DNA of 64,000 nt from Nomia melanderi. Its lineage: Eukaryota; Arthropoda; Insecta; Hymenoptera; Halictidae. Shown here one piece after another: positions 9,677 through 19,111 of this stretch (position 1 is its first letter; every line of letters starts with the position of its first letter). The translations under genes and the position numbers were made by a program. Below the pieces are notes generated by a model. That model saw only the letters and a list, made by a program, of their open reading frames with translations. It searched no databases and was not told the origin of the DNA. The DNA lies in assembly GCF_051020985.1 (NCBI RefSeq), contig NC_134999.1, positions 1,240,001-1,304,000 of the forward strand. Reading direction: 5' to 3'.

Positions 9677-10978
9677 TCCTCCCCGCTGCACATGGTCCCG
9701 AAGAAAGGAGAAGACGCATGGAGGCCCTGCGGCGATTATAGGGCATTAAACACGGGATCCATTACGGACCGTTACCCTGTGTGACGCATAGAAGATTTCG
9801 CGCAAAATCTCCAGGGTAAGAGCGTATTTTCCACGATCGACCTAATGCGCATGTATCATCAAATCCTGATCGTCCCCGAAGATGTCGCGAAAACGGCAAT
9901 TACGACACCGTTTGGCCTGCTCGAATTCCCGTTTATGTCCTTCGGATTGCGTAACGCCGCTCAATCATTTCAGCGGTTTATAGACGAGGTTCTTCGTGGA
10001 TACGATTTTTGTTACGCGTATATTGACGACATTCTCGTCGCGTCAGAATCGCGGAAACAACACCTCCAACATTTACAAATGTTGTTCCAGCGCATTAAAG
10101 AACACGGCATTGTCATAAACCCCGCGAAATGCGATTTCGGGAAGGACGCGGTAGAATTCCTTGTATCGGGTTTCGAAAGACGGGACACAACCTCTACCCG
10201 GTAAGGCGGGGGCAATTAGAGCGTTCCCGCTTCCGAAGACGGTCAAGGATTTGCGGTAGTTTTTAGGGATATTGAATTTTTACCGCCGATTCATCCCTAA
10301 CGCTGCTCAGAGCCAAGCCCCTTTAAATGACCTGCTCGCGGGTAATATAAAGGGTGAGGCACCGGTACCCTGGACGGAACAAGCGCGGCAGGCATTCGAC
10401 ACCTGCAAAAACGATTTAGCGGCGGCTACACTGTTATCGCATCCTAAACGTAACGCAACGATAGCGCTTTCCTGCGACGCCCCTGATTACACGATCGGAG
10501 CCGTCCTGCAACAACGCATCGGCAACGATTGGCAACCATTAGCGTTTTTTCCAAAAAGTTAACTTCAACGGAACAAAAATACGGCGCATATGATCGCGAG
10601 TTACTCGCCATATACCTTAGCATAAAACATTTTAGACACATGGTCGAGGGTAGAACCTTTGCCATTTTTACCGACCACAAACCGATTACGCTCGCTTTCA
10701 AGCAAAAATTAGATAAATGTCCTCCGAGACAATTTAGACACCTCGATTTTAAAGCACAGTTCTCAACAGATATCCGTCATATATCCGGAAAAGATAATGT
10801 CGTTGCCGATGCGTTGTCGAGGGTTGAGTTGGTACAGACACCGCTGGATTACGAGGAATTAGCGCAGACGCAGGGCCATGATGCCGAGATCCAGCGTTTT
10901 CTGTACGTGAAATCGGGTTTGAAATTGCGCAGGATTCGGTTACCTGACTCGACCTCGGAAGTGTCTTGCGACGTTTAG
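9677..10978 (+). pseudogene. pol: Gypsy reverse transcriptase and RNase H, broken
   Basis: Motifs in order are: a GDYRALN segment (about 9731-9751), a worn DLMRMYHQI palm motif near 9840, FPFMSFGLRNA, and the catalytic YAYIDDILVAS near 10016-10050. The connection domain follows, then RNase H with SCDAPDYTIGAVL (about 10474), RELLAIYLSIKHFRHM (about 10597) and FTDHKPI (about 10669). TGA at 9674-9676 and 9782-9784 and frameshifts near 10205-10270 and 10530-10560 break the frame. The catalytic Asp pair of the polymerase is intact. Confidence 0.88.
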
Positions 10979-11579
10979 ATAAACGTAGCAAGGCCCTTCC
11001 TCACGCCTCCGTTTAGGCACACCGCGTTCACCCTTACGCACGGATTATCCTATCCAAATATTAACGCGACGGTCAACCTCATGACTCAACGTTATGATTG
11101 GCCGTCGATTAAAAAGGATGTACGCCGGTGGACGCGATGTTGCATTCAGTGCTAGGAAGCGAAAGTCACACGGCACGTAACACCGGAATTGAACTCTTTT
11201 GTTCCACCTACTGCGAGGTTCAAACACATCCACATAGATATTGTGATTCTACCGATTTCCGAAGGGTTCAGGTATTGTCTCACGTGCGTGGATAGATTTA
11301 CGCGTTGGCTCGAAGCGTTTCCTATGGTAGACCAGGAGGCCTCAACCGTAACCCGAACATTTTATGATGGTTGGGTAGCATGTTTCGGTGTTCCGGTACG
11401 GATTACCACGAATCAGGGAAGGCAATTTGAGGCTAGAATATTTCGCACTGAACCAGTTAACCAGAACAAAACATTTACGTACAACGGCATACCACCCTTC
11501 GGCCAACGGAATGGTAAAAAGATTCCATAAATAACTGAAAGCCGCTAACCGTTGCCACCAATCAAATCAGTGGACGGAA
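10979..11579 (+). pseudogene. pol: Gypsy integrase, N-terminal and core part, broken
   Basis: A short zinc-binding segment (LMTQRYDWPSIKKDVRRW then CCIQC) precedes the core. The core reads HIHIDIVILPISEGFRYCLT with the first Asp, and ITTNQGRQFEA in place of the usual T-D-Q-G. The second catalytic Asp is therefore Asn and strand transfer should be lost. A stop sits just before the core and another near 11530. The frame is then interrupted at 11580 by a solo LTR and resumes at 11855. Confidence 0.85.
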
Positions 11580-11850
11580 TGTAAGGTGTATACTGTACTA
11601 AAATTGTCCAAAATAGGATAGGTGGTAGGAGAACATTCAGTAGGACAACAGTATATAAACAAAGTGAGGAGTGTGAGCGAGAGCATTCGAAGTTAGCGAA
11701 TTGGAGTAGCGAGCGTGCGTATAGAAGTAGAAAAGAGAATGAGTCGGCGAGCGTGTCGATCAGAGTAGTGCGGTTTTGTGGTATACATACATATTCTAAT
11801 AGATAAATAAAAGTGTGGAAAAGCCCTTTTTATTTTGCATAAACCTTACA
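11580..11850 (+). repeat. Solo LTR (271 bp) inside the Gypsy integrase, GGAA duplication
   Basis: The block starts TGTAAGG and ends CCTTACA, perfect 7-base inverted ends, and is flanked by GGAA on both sides (11576-11579 and 11851-11854). Removing it with one GGAA brings the integrase reading frame back together. It has LTR signals: a TATATAAAC box near 11651 and an AATAAA near 11806. Orientation is taken from those signals. The family is not otherwise represented here; 4-bp duplication fits Gypsy-type integration. Confidence 0.88.
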
Positions 11851-11854
11851 GGAA

Positions 11855-12145
11855 ATTCTTTCGTCGGTCTTGCTCGGGATCCGAACCGCGTGGAAGAACG
11901 ATTTGCAGACAACGTCGGCCTTCGTACTCAACATTAAGAATAAAGAAAGTACAGTGACCACAGGCAGGCTAAGACCCGCCTATATTCTGGCAGAAAACGT
12001 TTCTACACATCAAGATACACCACGTTCGGATCCACCAGCGATTAGAGCAAGCGTGCCCCTCAGTATACCGGACATACAACAGCGCGTTACCCGTTCTGGC
12101 AGACGTGTGCGTTTTCCTGAACGTTTCCAGGCGGGCCTTCAATAA
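11855..12145 (+). pseudogene. pol: Gypsy integrase C-terminal end
   Basis: The frame resumes after the solo LTR with LLGIRTAWK, the conserved segment that follows the Gypsy integrase core, and ends with a TRSGRRVRFPERF tail seen at the C terminus of many insect Gypsy polyproteins. The middle of the C-terminal domain is shortened compared with typical members. The frame closes at 12143-12145. About 250 bp of non-coding sequence lie between here and the 3' LTR. Confidence 0.8.
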
Positions 12146-12395
12146 GTTATACATAACACATATTTGTTCTATTTTGTATTATGCCTTCCCGTTTCCTCCA
12201 AGGTATTGTCGAGTGGACATTCTACGAACGCCATATTGTACTTGTACGCTATACTGTAATTGTTTTCGATTTTGTTTTACCGGCGATCGCAGATTATAAC
12301 ACCCTAATAATGGGTAATCACATTTAGTAATAAGTACTACACTGTGCGCGTTCTATTTTTTCACGTAATTAAGTCAATTACTGGCAGAGGTGTAA

Positions 12396-12852
12396 TGTGG
12401 CGGCCGAAAAGCTGCCTTACGCCACTGGTTTTTTTCTTTTTCACTTTCTACCGTTATAACTGTTTCTCCTCGCGAGTCTGCTTCGTACAATCGCACATTT
12501 GGCGACCAGGACCGATCGGGCCTGCAGGATTTTCCAAAGGTTTTCCAGGCCTCGCTCGGAACTGCCCAGTTCGACGGGCAGGCCCTTGCAGACCTCGAAA
12601 CTTTCCACTCCTTTATCCTTCTTCTTCTCTATCTTTCGAATCATTTCTCTTCTCTTCGATCTTCTCCTACTTTTCCATCTTTCTTTCTCTCTTCGCGCCA
12701 GTATATATTTTCCGACGAGAGTTTAACGACTCTCATTCTTCTACGCGCGTTACTTACGACACCACGAATCTGCGCGATACCGACGTCAATAAACAGTGTT
12801 GAGGAAAGTATTTTTATAATTCATTTTGTTCGCCTTCACCAGTTCCTCCACA
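12396..12852 (+). repeat. 3' LTR of the Gypsy element
   Basis: It starts TGTGGCGGCC and ends CTCCACA, and matches 7521-8007 with scattered substitutions and one deletion of about 30 bp. ATTT follows at 12853-12856 as the likely target duplication. Upstream, the expected polypurine tract is weak (GGCAGAGG at about 12383-12390). Confidence 0.9.
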
Positions 12853-12980
12853 ATTTCTTCTAATAGCTCCGATTAAATAAGTATCATTAGAATATAAATA
12901 TCTTCCAGATAGTTTCAATGTCAATCATCGTAATAATATTACTCGTATATGTGTATTCACATATTAAACAGCAAATTATT

Positions 12981-13600
12981 TAAAACGGAACGATCGTGAA
13001 AAGCTTTCTCATCACTAAGATGAAAATTTATAAAACAATTAAACATTATATATACATATAAGTGACCGGGGTCCAGGTTTATACAGCGCGTAATTACGGC
13101 CCTGCATAGCTGTGGCCGGCGAGCGATGGCCGTGTGGCGCGAAAGTTCCGTTCGCGGACATTTTCTTACCCTATCCCAAAGAAAAACCGATGTCACGCTT
13201 CCCACGGGGGGGTTCCTCTTCAGAAATGTCTGTAGAAGCCAATGGTGCACAATAAATTCGTGCTGGCCAACCCACTTTTCGTAGAAATGTAACAGAAGTG
13301 CGTACAAATTACGCGCATCTACCCTTTTTTAAACTTTGCACATCATTTACAAACATTTAATGATATGCAAAATTCAAAATTTTTATAGCTACGTGATCGG
13401 GCAAGTCTCCTTTATTTTTTGCGATAAATTTTAACTGTCTATCGTTTTTAGTTTTCACGTAACACTTGGTTTTCTGAAAAATTCGACCGTTTTTACAAAA
13501 TCCCAGTTTTTTCGAAAACTGGACCTGAGCCAGCAATTTGGTTTTCGGATTCGTATTTAGGGTAAGGAACTCTATAAGAATTACATAGTGGCTATTGCAA
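12981..13600 (-). repeat. Dispersed repeat family, copy A (inverted)
   Basis: The reverse complement of this block matches 28137-28773 (copy B) and 37695-38262 (copy C) along most of its length. Shared landmarks are a TCGAATTTTTCAG segment, a block ending TTGCATATCATTAAATG, and a block ending GTCACTT-TATGTATATATAATG. On the minus strand a frame of about 60 codons reads FSKKLGFCKNGRIFQ...CYVKTKNDRQLKF and ends AIKILNFAYH; the same frame is open in copy B. It abuts the piggyBac relic at 13601. Family unknown; probably a non-autonomous element. Confidence 0.75.
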
Positions 13601-13848
13601 AAACTAACGTAGGTCAAAATTTGTTCTACAGTGTTATTATTAACGAATTGGACTTCACATCATTCACCCGGATCCCAACAAAACCTACATGCATATTACA
13701 ATACAATAAGCACATGAAAGGGATAGATCGTGCAGATCAGTATTTGGCGAACAACAGTATTTTACGAAAAACTTTAAAGTGGACTAAAAAATTACCATTT
13801 TTTCTGATAAACTGCACCTGGTTCAATGCATATAAAATGTACTGTACC

Positions 13849-14095
13849 TGTAAACGGTTCGCCCTTTTGCATGTCGATACTTGGAGGCCTGAGACATAGT
13901 CCAGGCCCATTTACAAATTTATGACCAAGGGGACCACCATGACCTGGGTCACGTACGCCCTCGTCTGAAGAATTTTCCCTTTTAGAAAAGCAGCTGAGGA
14001 AAAGCAGTTAATCGCCGTTCCTCGTTAGAGCCATATCGCGTAATAAATATATTTAACCTGACTACGGACTTAGTTTTTATTTTAGTAGCCCTACA
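13849..14095 (+). repeat. Solo LTR (247 bp) in piggyBac relic 2, TACC duplication
   Basis: It starts TGTAAACGG and ends CCCTACA and is flanked by TACC at 13845-13848 and 14096-14099. Removing it with one TACC restores the piggyBac reading frame across the site. An AATAAA lies near 14041. The family differs from the solo LTRs at 11580 and 14463. Confidence 0.82.
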
Positions 14096-14358
14096 TACCT
14101 ATCTGCCAGAAAATAAAACAAGATACAACAAATTTCTACTGGAAGTAGCTACAGAATGGATAACTGTGGATTCCAAAGAATGCAGCATTGCACTTGACAC
14201 TTCTCAAATTTATATAACAGCTCATTATAATGATGCACCCTTTAGGTTTTCCAGACAACTAAGAGACCACGTCTCAGAAAAAATAGTCACTGGCAGAGAA
14301 ACAAATCCGACTAGAGCGTGTAGAGTATGCTCTTCAAAAGGAAAACGCAGCGAAACTA

Positions 14359-14973
14359 CAGTGAGTCACAGCCAAAATCGTACATCACATATACGAATAC
14401 CTTTCGTCTCGTGAAAAAGTTCAGGAAGGATATGGGGGAAAAAATATCATGAATCTATATTGTGTTGGATACCGTCATAGGCTAGTAAATAAGATAAGCT
14501 AACTTTCGATTTCCTTCCTAACCGTTCATTCTTCTGTATATAATTACTCATACGACCCTTGACTTCCTTACTCACCGATCCTGAATCATACGCTTGTCCC
14601 TCCGAACCTTAGCAATATCCAAAATTCCTACTGGTCCTTATCCTCATCCCCGCTACTTTCAAAGTCAGACTTCCGAGCCTTTAAAAGGGCATACAAAACT
14701 GTCCAGGGCAGAGACGAGCAAAAAGCTGACCGATAGAAAAGAAAAGAAGAATCGCTAGCTCTAGAAATTATAATTCTTAAGTGCCTCTTGTAAGATTTCG
14801 TGTACTAAGTTTAGTTCGAATAAAAATATTCACCAAACATCGGAATCCTACAATTGTAAATGTATCTATATTTATTATGTAGTAGTATCAAAAGGAACAA
14901 AGTTGTCTAAATATAAAAAAAACAAAGTTACTATAATTCAGCCTGGAAAACGTCTCACAGCTAAAATCGTACA
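14359..14973. repeat. Left terminal inverted repeat of the Tc1 element, split by a solo LTR
   Basis: The arm begins CAGTGAGTCACAGCC and carries the outer direct repeat at 14366-14384 and the inner one at 14955-14973 (one base different, CT for CC). The LTR at 14463-14852 splits it. Without the LTR and one ATTG the arm is about 221 bp and aligns with the right arm, with a few substitutions. Confidence 0.92.
14463..14852 (+). repeat. Solo LTR (390 bp) inside the Tc1 left arm, ATTG duplication
   Basis: It starts TGTTGGAT and ends ATCCTACA, 8-base inverted ends with one mismatch, and is flanked by ATTG at 14459-14462 and 14853-14856. The joined flank without it matches the undisturbed right arm of the same Tc1 element base for base around the site, which proves the insertion. 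An AATAAA-like signal lies near 14819. It is the youngest event in this stack. Confidence 0.92.
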
Positions 14974-15012
14974 TTTGTAGAAAAGTGACCAACAATTTGT
15001 TTAAATTAAAAA

Positions 15013-16053
15013 TTAATATTTTGTTGGGTGCCCACGACTACATTCTACCGCACGCAATCTATTTGGCATAGATTTAACCAATTTTTCAGTAAAACTGGGT
15101 TCAATTTTTCTCCATTCCTCCATTAATACCCCTTTTAAATCATTTTTATTTTTAATAGTATGTTTCCGGATTCTAATCTCTAATTCATTCCAGACGTGCT
15201 CTATCACGTTCAAATCAGGTGATTGTGGAGGTGCGTTTAGTACTTTAGGGCAATTATACAGTACCCACATTTTGGCTACATGCGATGTGTGTTTGGGATC
15301 ATTGTCGCTATAAAACTTAAACGAATTCAAAATCCCTAATTTTTCGGCACTGTCCCTCAAATTGTTTTTCAAAATATTTATGTAATCATATTTATTCATG
15401 TTACCTTCGATAAATGCTAAGTTACCCACTCCGGCAGCGGACATGCAGCCCCAGACCATTACTGATTGCCCTCCATGTTTCACGGTACTGTTTAAATTTT
15501 GTATTTTAAACTCCTCATTTGGTCGACGCCACACCGTAATTTTTCCATCTGAATGAAATATGTTAAATTTACTTTCGTCCGTAAATATAGTTTCTTTCCA
15601 AAAATCAAAATCTTTGTATATATATTCTCTTGCGAAATCTAGTCTCTTTCTTCTATTCTTCTCGTTTATAAGAGGCTTATTCCGAGCTGTACGACCGTGA
15701 AAATGTTTTCTGAGTATTCTTCTAATTGCTTCTGGATTTACACTTTTCCCTAAATATGTTTCTACTTCATTAGTAAGTTTAGGTGCACTGATCTTCGGAT
15801 TCTCTTTAATTTTTCGTACTATCCATCTTTCGTCGTACGCGTTGAACTTTTTCTTTGGAGCTTTTCTTGACGCATTACTTATTCTATTTTCGTTTTGGTA
15901 TCGTTTTACAATATACTGAACAGTACTGGCACTTCTACCAATAATCTTCGCAATTTCACGATAGCTTTTTCCACTTTGAAAATTTCTTATAACTATTTGT
16001 CGCTCTTCTATCGTTGTCTGCTTCATTATTACTATCTTTCTCTTTTTTTTCAA
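15013..16053 (-). CDS. Tc1 transposase, full-length DD34E
   Basis: A single open frame of 346 codons cuts and rejoins the Tc1 element. The N-terminal third holds two helix-turn-helix segments (SYREIAKIIGRSASTVQYIV and a second near residues 80-115) that bind the ends. The catalytic residues are visible: Asp in TDESKFN, Asp in SDNDPKHTS, and Glu in DLNVIEHVW, with 34 residues between the last two. The length is that of active Tc1 transposases (about 340). A second ATG ten codons in (16026) is an alternative start. No stop or frameshift was found, so it may still be functional; the left transposon end, however, is interrupted. Confidence 0.93.
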   Translation of the reverse strand: MKKKRKIVIMKQTTIEERQIVIRNFQSGKSYREIAKIIGRSASTVQYIVKRYQNENRISNASRKAPKKKFNAYDERWIVRKIKENPKISAPKLTNEVETYLGKSVNPEAIRRILRKHFHGRTARNKPLINEKNRRKRLDFAREYIYKDFDFWKETIFTDESKFNIFHSDGKITVWRRPNEEFKIQNLNSTVKHGGQSVMVWGCMSAAGVGNLAFIEGNMNKYDYINILKNNLRDSAEKLGILNSFKFYSDNDPKHTSHVAKMWVLYNCPKVLNAPPQSPDLNVIEHVWNELEIRIRKHTIKNKNDLKGVLMEEWRKIEPSFTEKLVKSMPNRLRAVECSRGHPTKY

Positions 16054-16177
16054 CTACGAACCTTACGACGCTAAACGACAACTGCGAATACGCCAAACAA
16101 TGTAATCTTTCATTTGTTCCATAATTTTCATTTGTTTTCAGGGATTCCCCTTGGGGAATATTACAAAATATATATAC

Positions 16178-16399
16178 TGTACGATTTTAGCTGTGAGACG
16201 TTTTCCAGACTGAATCATAGTAACTTTGTTTTTTTTTATATTTAGACAACTTTGTTCCTTTTGATACTACTATATAATAAATATAGATACATTTACAATA
16301 TAGATTCATGATATTTTTTCCCCCATATCTTTCCTGAACTTTTTCACGAGATGAAACGTATTCGTATATGTGATGTACGATTTTGGCTGTGACTCACTG
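16178..16399. repeat. Right terminal inverted repeat of the Tc1 element
   Basis: An intact 222-bp arm with direct repeats at 16178-16196 (inner) and 16374-16392 (outer), both reverse-complemented. The outer 42 bases equal those of the left arm. This IR/DR layout is known from Sleeping Beauty and related Tc1 elements, where each repeat is a transposase site. Confidence 0.92.
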
Positions 16400-16478
16400 T
16401 AGATATATTTGCAAAAGCTGTTGTGTACCATTACACGTAGGTGATTGTTACACTGTTTATCATACGAAAAAGAAATAA

Positions 16479-17214
16479 AATTTATTAAAGTTTATTTATA
16501 TTGTTTTACTTCCACATCCAATTACGAAATAATAGCCGGTGACATGAGATAAATACTCAGTAAAATTGCCGGTCAATGATGTGTTAACAGGAACGATGTC
16601 GTCGTCATGGGTGTGTAGGATATTCACATATACACAATGTATGGTGGACCGACGCGCCCGCGACCGGCACCTGTTTCATTTGTTGTCCACCGAAACATTT
16701 TTGTAGCCGTCCTGCGACGGCAGTCTTCACGCGGACATGTTCCGAATAAAGCGTGTTGCTCTAGACATTACAGGTGTCACTTAGATAATTTGAATTTCTG
16801 ATTATGCTTTCTAATTTTTCGTTTTCGATTCATTATACCTTTTTGGGGACAAAATTAAGTAATTATAAAACTTAATCAATAAACCTCAGTTAATACTATA
16901 TTTACCTTCTGCGTTACTTCGTCTAATAATTTTGGAAAACATGGTTATAAGCAATGATAAAATGATAAGTACTTTTGTAATAATACGTCTGATCACTTTG
17001 CCAATTGCAATAAGTTAGTCGACGTAAGAAGAAAACATGGGAAGCGCGGTCCCGTTGCTTAGTACCAACAAACATAGATTAAGACAAGCGCTATCGCGCT
17101 GCTTGGCTTTTCTCGACATGAAATAAAATGAGCGCTATCGCACCGCTTGGATCTTTACGCATCCCATTCAGAAAGCGCTATTGCGCTGTTCGGCATTTTT
17201 CGACTGTGTTATTT
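16479..17214. other. No gene; possible piggyBac 3' end and a GC-richer block
   Basis: Directly after the piggyBac stop there are two GCCGGTSA motifs (about 16534 and 16569) and then a TTAA at 16584-16587, which could mark the end of piggyBac relic 2. A GC-richer block (about 16590-16780) with an AATAAA near 16746 may be an LTR piece, but no target duplication was found. From 17060 three spaced copies of an AGCGCTATYGC motif occur (about 17088, 17131 and 17173). Confidence 0.4.
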
Positions 17215-17223
17215 TAAAAGCCT

Positions 17224-17538
17224 TTGGTACTCAAACGGTTAAATTCGCTACCAATCGAACATGAAAATTTCACGATTGCTATTGAATTACGTGACGAATT
17301 ACCACACCCAGAAAGCCTCAAAATAAAATTAATAGAAGAGGAAACAAGAAGAGAAGATAATGATGTAGACGAAGAAATAAGCAACAATAATGCGTTCGTG
17401 TTTAGGAGAAAAGATTATAAAAATATTAACTATAAAGAAAAGTCCCCGAAATTAAATGGAAATTGCAATACGTGTAAAAAATATGGTCATCGTTCAAAAT
17501 ATTGTCCCATGAAGTTTGGTACATTATTGCAAAAGTGA
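17224..17538 (+). pseudogene. Copia gag C-terminal part with zinc knuckle
   Basis: The frame reads LNSLPIEHENFTIAIELRDELP, a conserved segment of Copia gag, then a run of acidic and basic residues, and a CCHC knuckle CNTCKKYGHRSKYC near 17467-17508. It closes at 17536-17538. The N-terminal part is absent upstream. A related gag N terminus occurs separately at 19486-19816. Confidence 0.8.
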
Positions 17539-17547
17539 AATGATGCA

Positions 17548-17959
17548 ATGACAGCTACGGCATTCAATAATTATTGTAAAAACTCAAATATTTGGAATTT
17601 GGATAGCGGAGCAACTATGCACACGATCAATGAGAAGGCGAAGTTTGATATAATTAATAATGATAGTACAAAAGTGAGTACAGCTACTGAACAGTGTGAG
17701 AAATCAGTAGAGGAAGAAGGGATTGATATATGTACAAGTGAATGTTATGGACAAAGAAAAAAATGAGGTTAAATTAAAGGAAGCAATCTTAGTGTCTAAT
17801 TACAAAAATAATTTATTATCAATGTCACAAATTGTTAAACACGATTATAAAGTGACATTTTATAAGTACTGTGCTAAAGTGAGAAGACTAGATGGTTCGG
17901 TAGCGATGCGTGCTACAGAAATAAATGTGTTGCGGCACGATTTATTTGGGTACGAGTAG
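17548..17959 (+). pseudogene. Copia protease region, frameshifted
   Basis: IWNLDSGATMHTI near 17588-17628 is the Copia protease active site with the D-S-G triad intact. A frameshift near 17740 leads to an EAILVSNYKNNLLSMSQIVKHDYKVTF segment, which follows the protease in Copia polyproteins, closing at TAG 17957-17959. The conserved GAG-pre-integrase segment expected next is not seen before 23339. Confidence 0.82.
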
Positions 17960-18282
17960 GTTTATGGTATGGATAATTATGCTCGCTCATTTCTAACACA
18001 ATATAACTAAATTTTGGAAGCGTTTTTTTTGATAGCTGCATTTTACCATCTGGTGTCAGAACTGACCAGCAGTTGACATACCATAAGAAACGGCAGCTCA
18101 ACAACTTGAACCCCGAGCGCGCAGCCACCGGTACCCTGGCAGGTCAGAAGGGAAGACGTACCCCCTACCTCCACCACAAGTAATGTAGGCGTAGGCAAAA
18201 AAACTGTCATCGGCAACACCTCGATCGTTCGGCTTTCCGATTTGATACTAAGGACACCGCCCTGCACCACTATTTTTATATG
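17960..18282. other. No gene recognised; mixed-composition block
   Basis: After the Copia stop the sequence becomes GC-richer between about 18050 and 18250, with a TGGTGTCAGAACTGACC segment near 18051 that resembles an LTR-element primer site. Open frames here have no family motif. It separates the Copia fragment from the left end of the Tigger element. Confidence 0.35.
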
Positions 18283-18345
18283 CACCTATCCCTCGATTTA
18301 AACGATACTTTATTTACACGATTTCACTTTTACACGGTTTTTAAA

Positions 18346-19111
18346 TTCGCCCCCGGCCCGGATCGAGATGATCCGGGATAGTTGACGAGCGTGTCGTGAG
18401 CCCACGCCAAGGTCTTGGCGCGCTGAAAGGCATCGCGTTATTCAACTTTTTAGGCGCGCGAGCCGAGGGCAGATAGGCAAGCCGGTGTGAAAGCAATCTT
18501 ATAATCATCATCCAGTTGAATCACCGCCCGTATCAGCGTCTTCTGACGCATCGCCCTCTGCGTCACCAAGACACCACATAGCCCTTGGACCACCGACGCC
18601 CTTTGGACCATCAGGCACGTCAGCTAAGGATCACGAACAACCCGAATCCCCAAAATTCTTGTATATTGTTGCGATACATCGAACTGACGAGGTTGCGATG
18701 TATCGAACTCGTCCCTCCAGCACGCACGGCTGAACCAACCCTTAGGATCTGAAGGGGGCTGAAATAAACTGATCGCTAAGGAGTTGGTCAGAGTAAACGA
18801 AGACAAGCGAGTAGTCTTCGAGCGAACGTTGACAAGAAAGGACGTATCAAACCATAGACTACATTGTGCAACATTTATATATAATTGTAAATAGAATTGT
18901 ATAAAGAACATCGTGTAAATAATTATGTCGCAGGCGAGCACCCCTGGACCCACCCAGCGCAACAATATATATATATACCACACTCCAATAAAGAAAGCTC
19001 AGTTGCAAACAGTTTACGCCACGCGTTGTTACTGCATTCCTCGACTCTTTTCCCGTGTCTCTCCCTAGTTTTCTTAACATTTTAAGTTATTTTAGACTCT
19101 GTCCCCTACAA
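18346..19111. mobile_element. GC-richer LTR-like block inside the Tigger 5' region
   Basis: Composition changes sharply from the AT-rich Tigger arm. The block contains an inverted GGCCCGGATC/GATCCGGG pair near 18354-18380. Downstream of the solo LTR it has an AATAAAGAAAGC signal near 18988 and a C-rich stretch ending CCCCTACA at 19104-19111. The last part looks like the R/U5 of an LTR. No duplication marking its borders was found, so its type is uncertain. Confidence 0.4.
18667..18964 (+). repeat. Solo LTR (298 bp), inverted TGTTGCG ends, ATAT duplication
   Basis: It starts TGTTGCG and ends CGCAACA, perfect inverted ends, with ATAT on both sides (18663-18666 and 18965-18968). The flank is (TA)-rich, so the duplication alone is weak, but the matched ends and internal TATATATAA support an LTR. 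It is nested in the GC-rich block at 18346-19111. Confidence 0.7.

Larger units (their letters stand above)
7521..12852 (+). mobile_element. Gypsy LTR retrotransposon, both LTRs present, inactive
   Basis: Two similar LTRs (7521-8007 and 12396-12852) bracket a primer binding site, gag, protease, reverse transcriptase, RNase H and integrase in Gypsy order. ATTT occurs just outside both ends (7517-7520 and 12853-12856), a plausible 4-bp target duplication. The LTRs differ by substitutions and a deletion of about 30 bp, so the insertion is not recent. Nonsense codons, frameshifts, altered protease and integrase active sites and a solo LTR in pol all show loss of function. No envelope gene is seen between integrase and the 3' LTR. 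Confidence 0.92.
14359..16399 (-). mobile_element. Tc1-family DNA transposon with IR/DR ends and open transposase
   Basis: TA dinucleotides at 14357-14358 and 16400-16401 flank the element. Its inverted repeats are about 222 bp long once the solo LTR in the left arm is discounted (14359-14973 and 16178-16399), and the outermost 42 bases are identical. Each arm holds two direct repeats of TCACAGCCAAAATCGTACA type, at the outer end and about 195 bases inside. The element sits in the Cys-rich coding region of piggyBac relic 2, whose frame is restored by its removal. It encodes an uninterrupted transposase on the minus strand. Confidence 0.95.
13601..16478 (+). pseudogene. piggyBac transposase relic 2, interrupted by a solo LTR and a Tc1 element
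   Basis: Coding blocks are 13601-13848, 14096-14358 and 16400-16478. The first reads YNKHMKGIDRADQYL and ILRKTLKWTKK, hallmarks of the distal piggyBac catalytic core. The second reads LPENKTRYNKFLLEVA and then the start of the Cys-rich domain (CRVCSSKGKRSET). The third completes that domain (ICKSCCVPLH...CYTVYH) and stops at TAA 16476-16478. The blocks rejoin in frame when the two inserts and one copy of each duplication are removed. The N-terminal half of the transposase is absent; copy A of the dispersed repeat lies there instead. Confidence 0.88.

Noticed and set aside
8161..9746. Minus-strand frames up to 198 codons over the Gypsy gag and protease.
   Set aside because: Shadows of the real plus-strand gag and pol; no family motif and GC-driven openness.
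16582..16780. Possible Copia solo LTR starting TGTTAACAGG and ending ATTACA.
   Set aside because: No target duplication and no second copy; the TTAA within the start may instead mark a piggyBac end.
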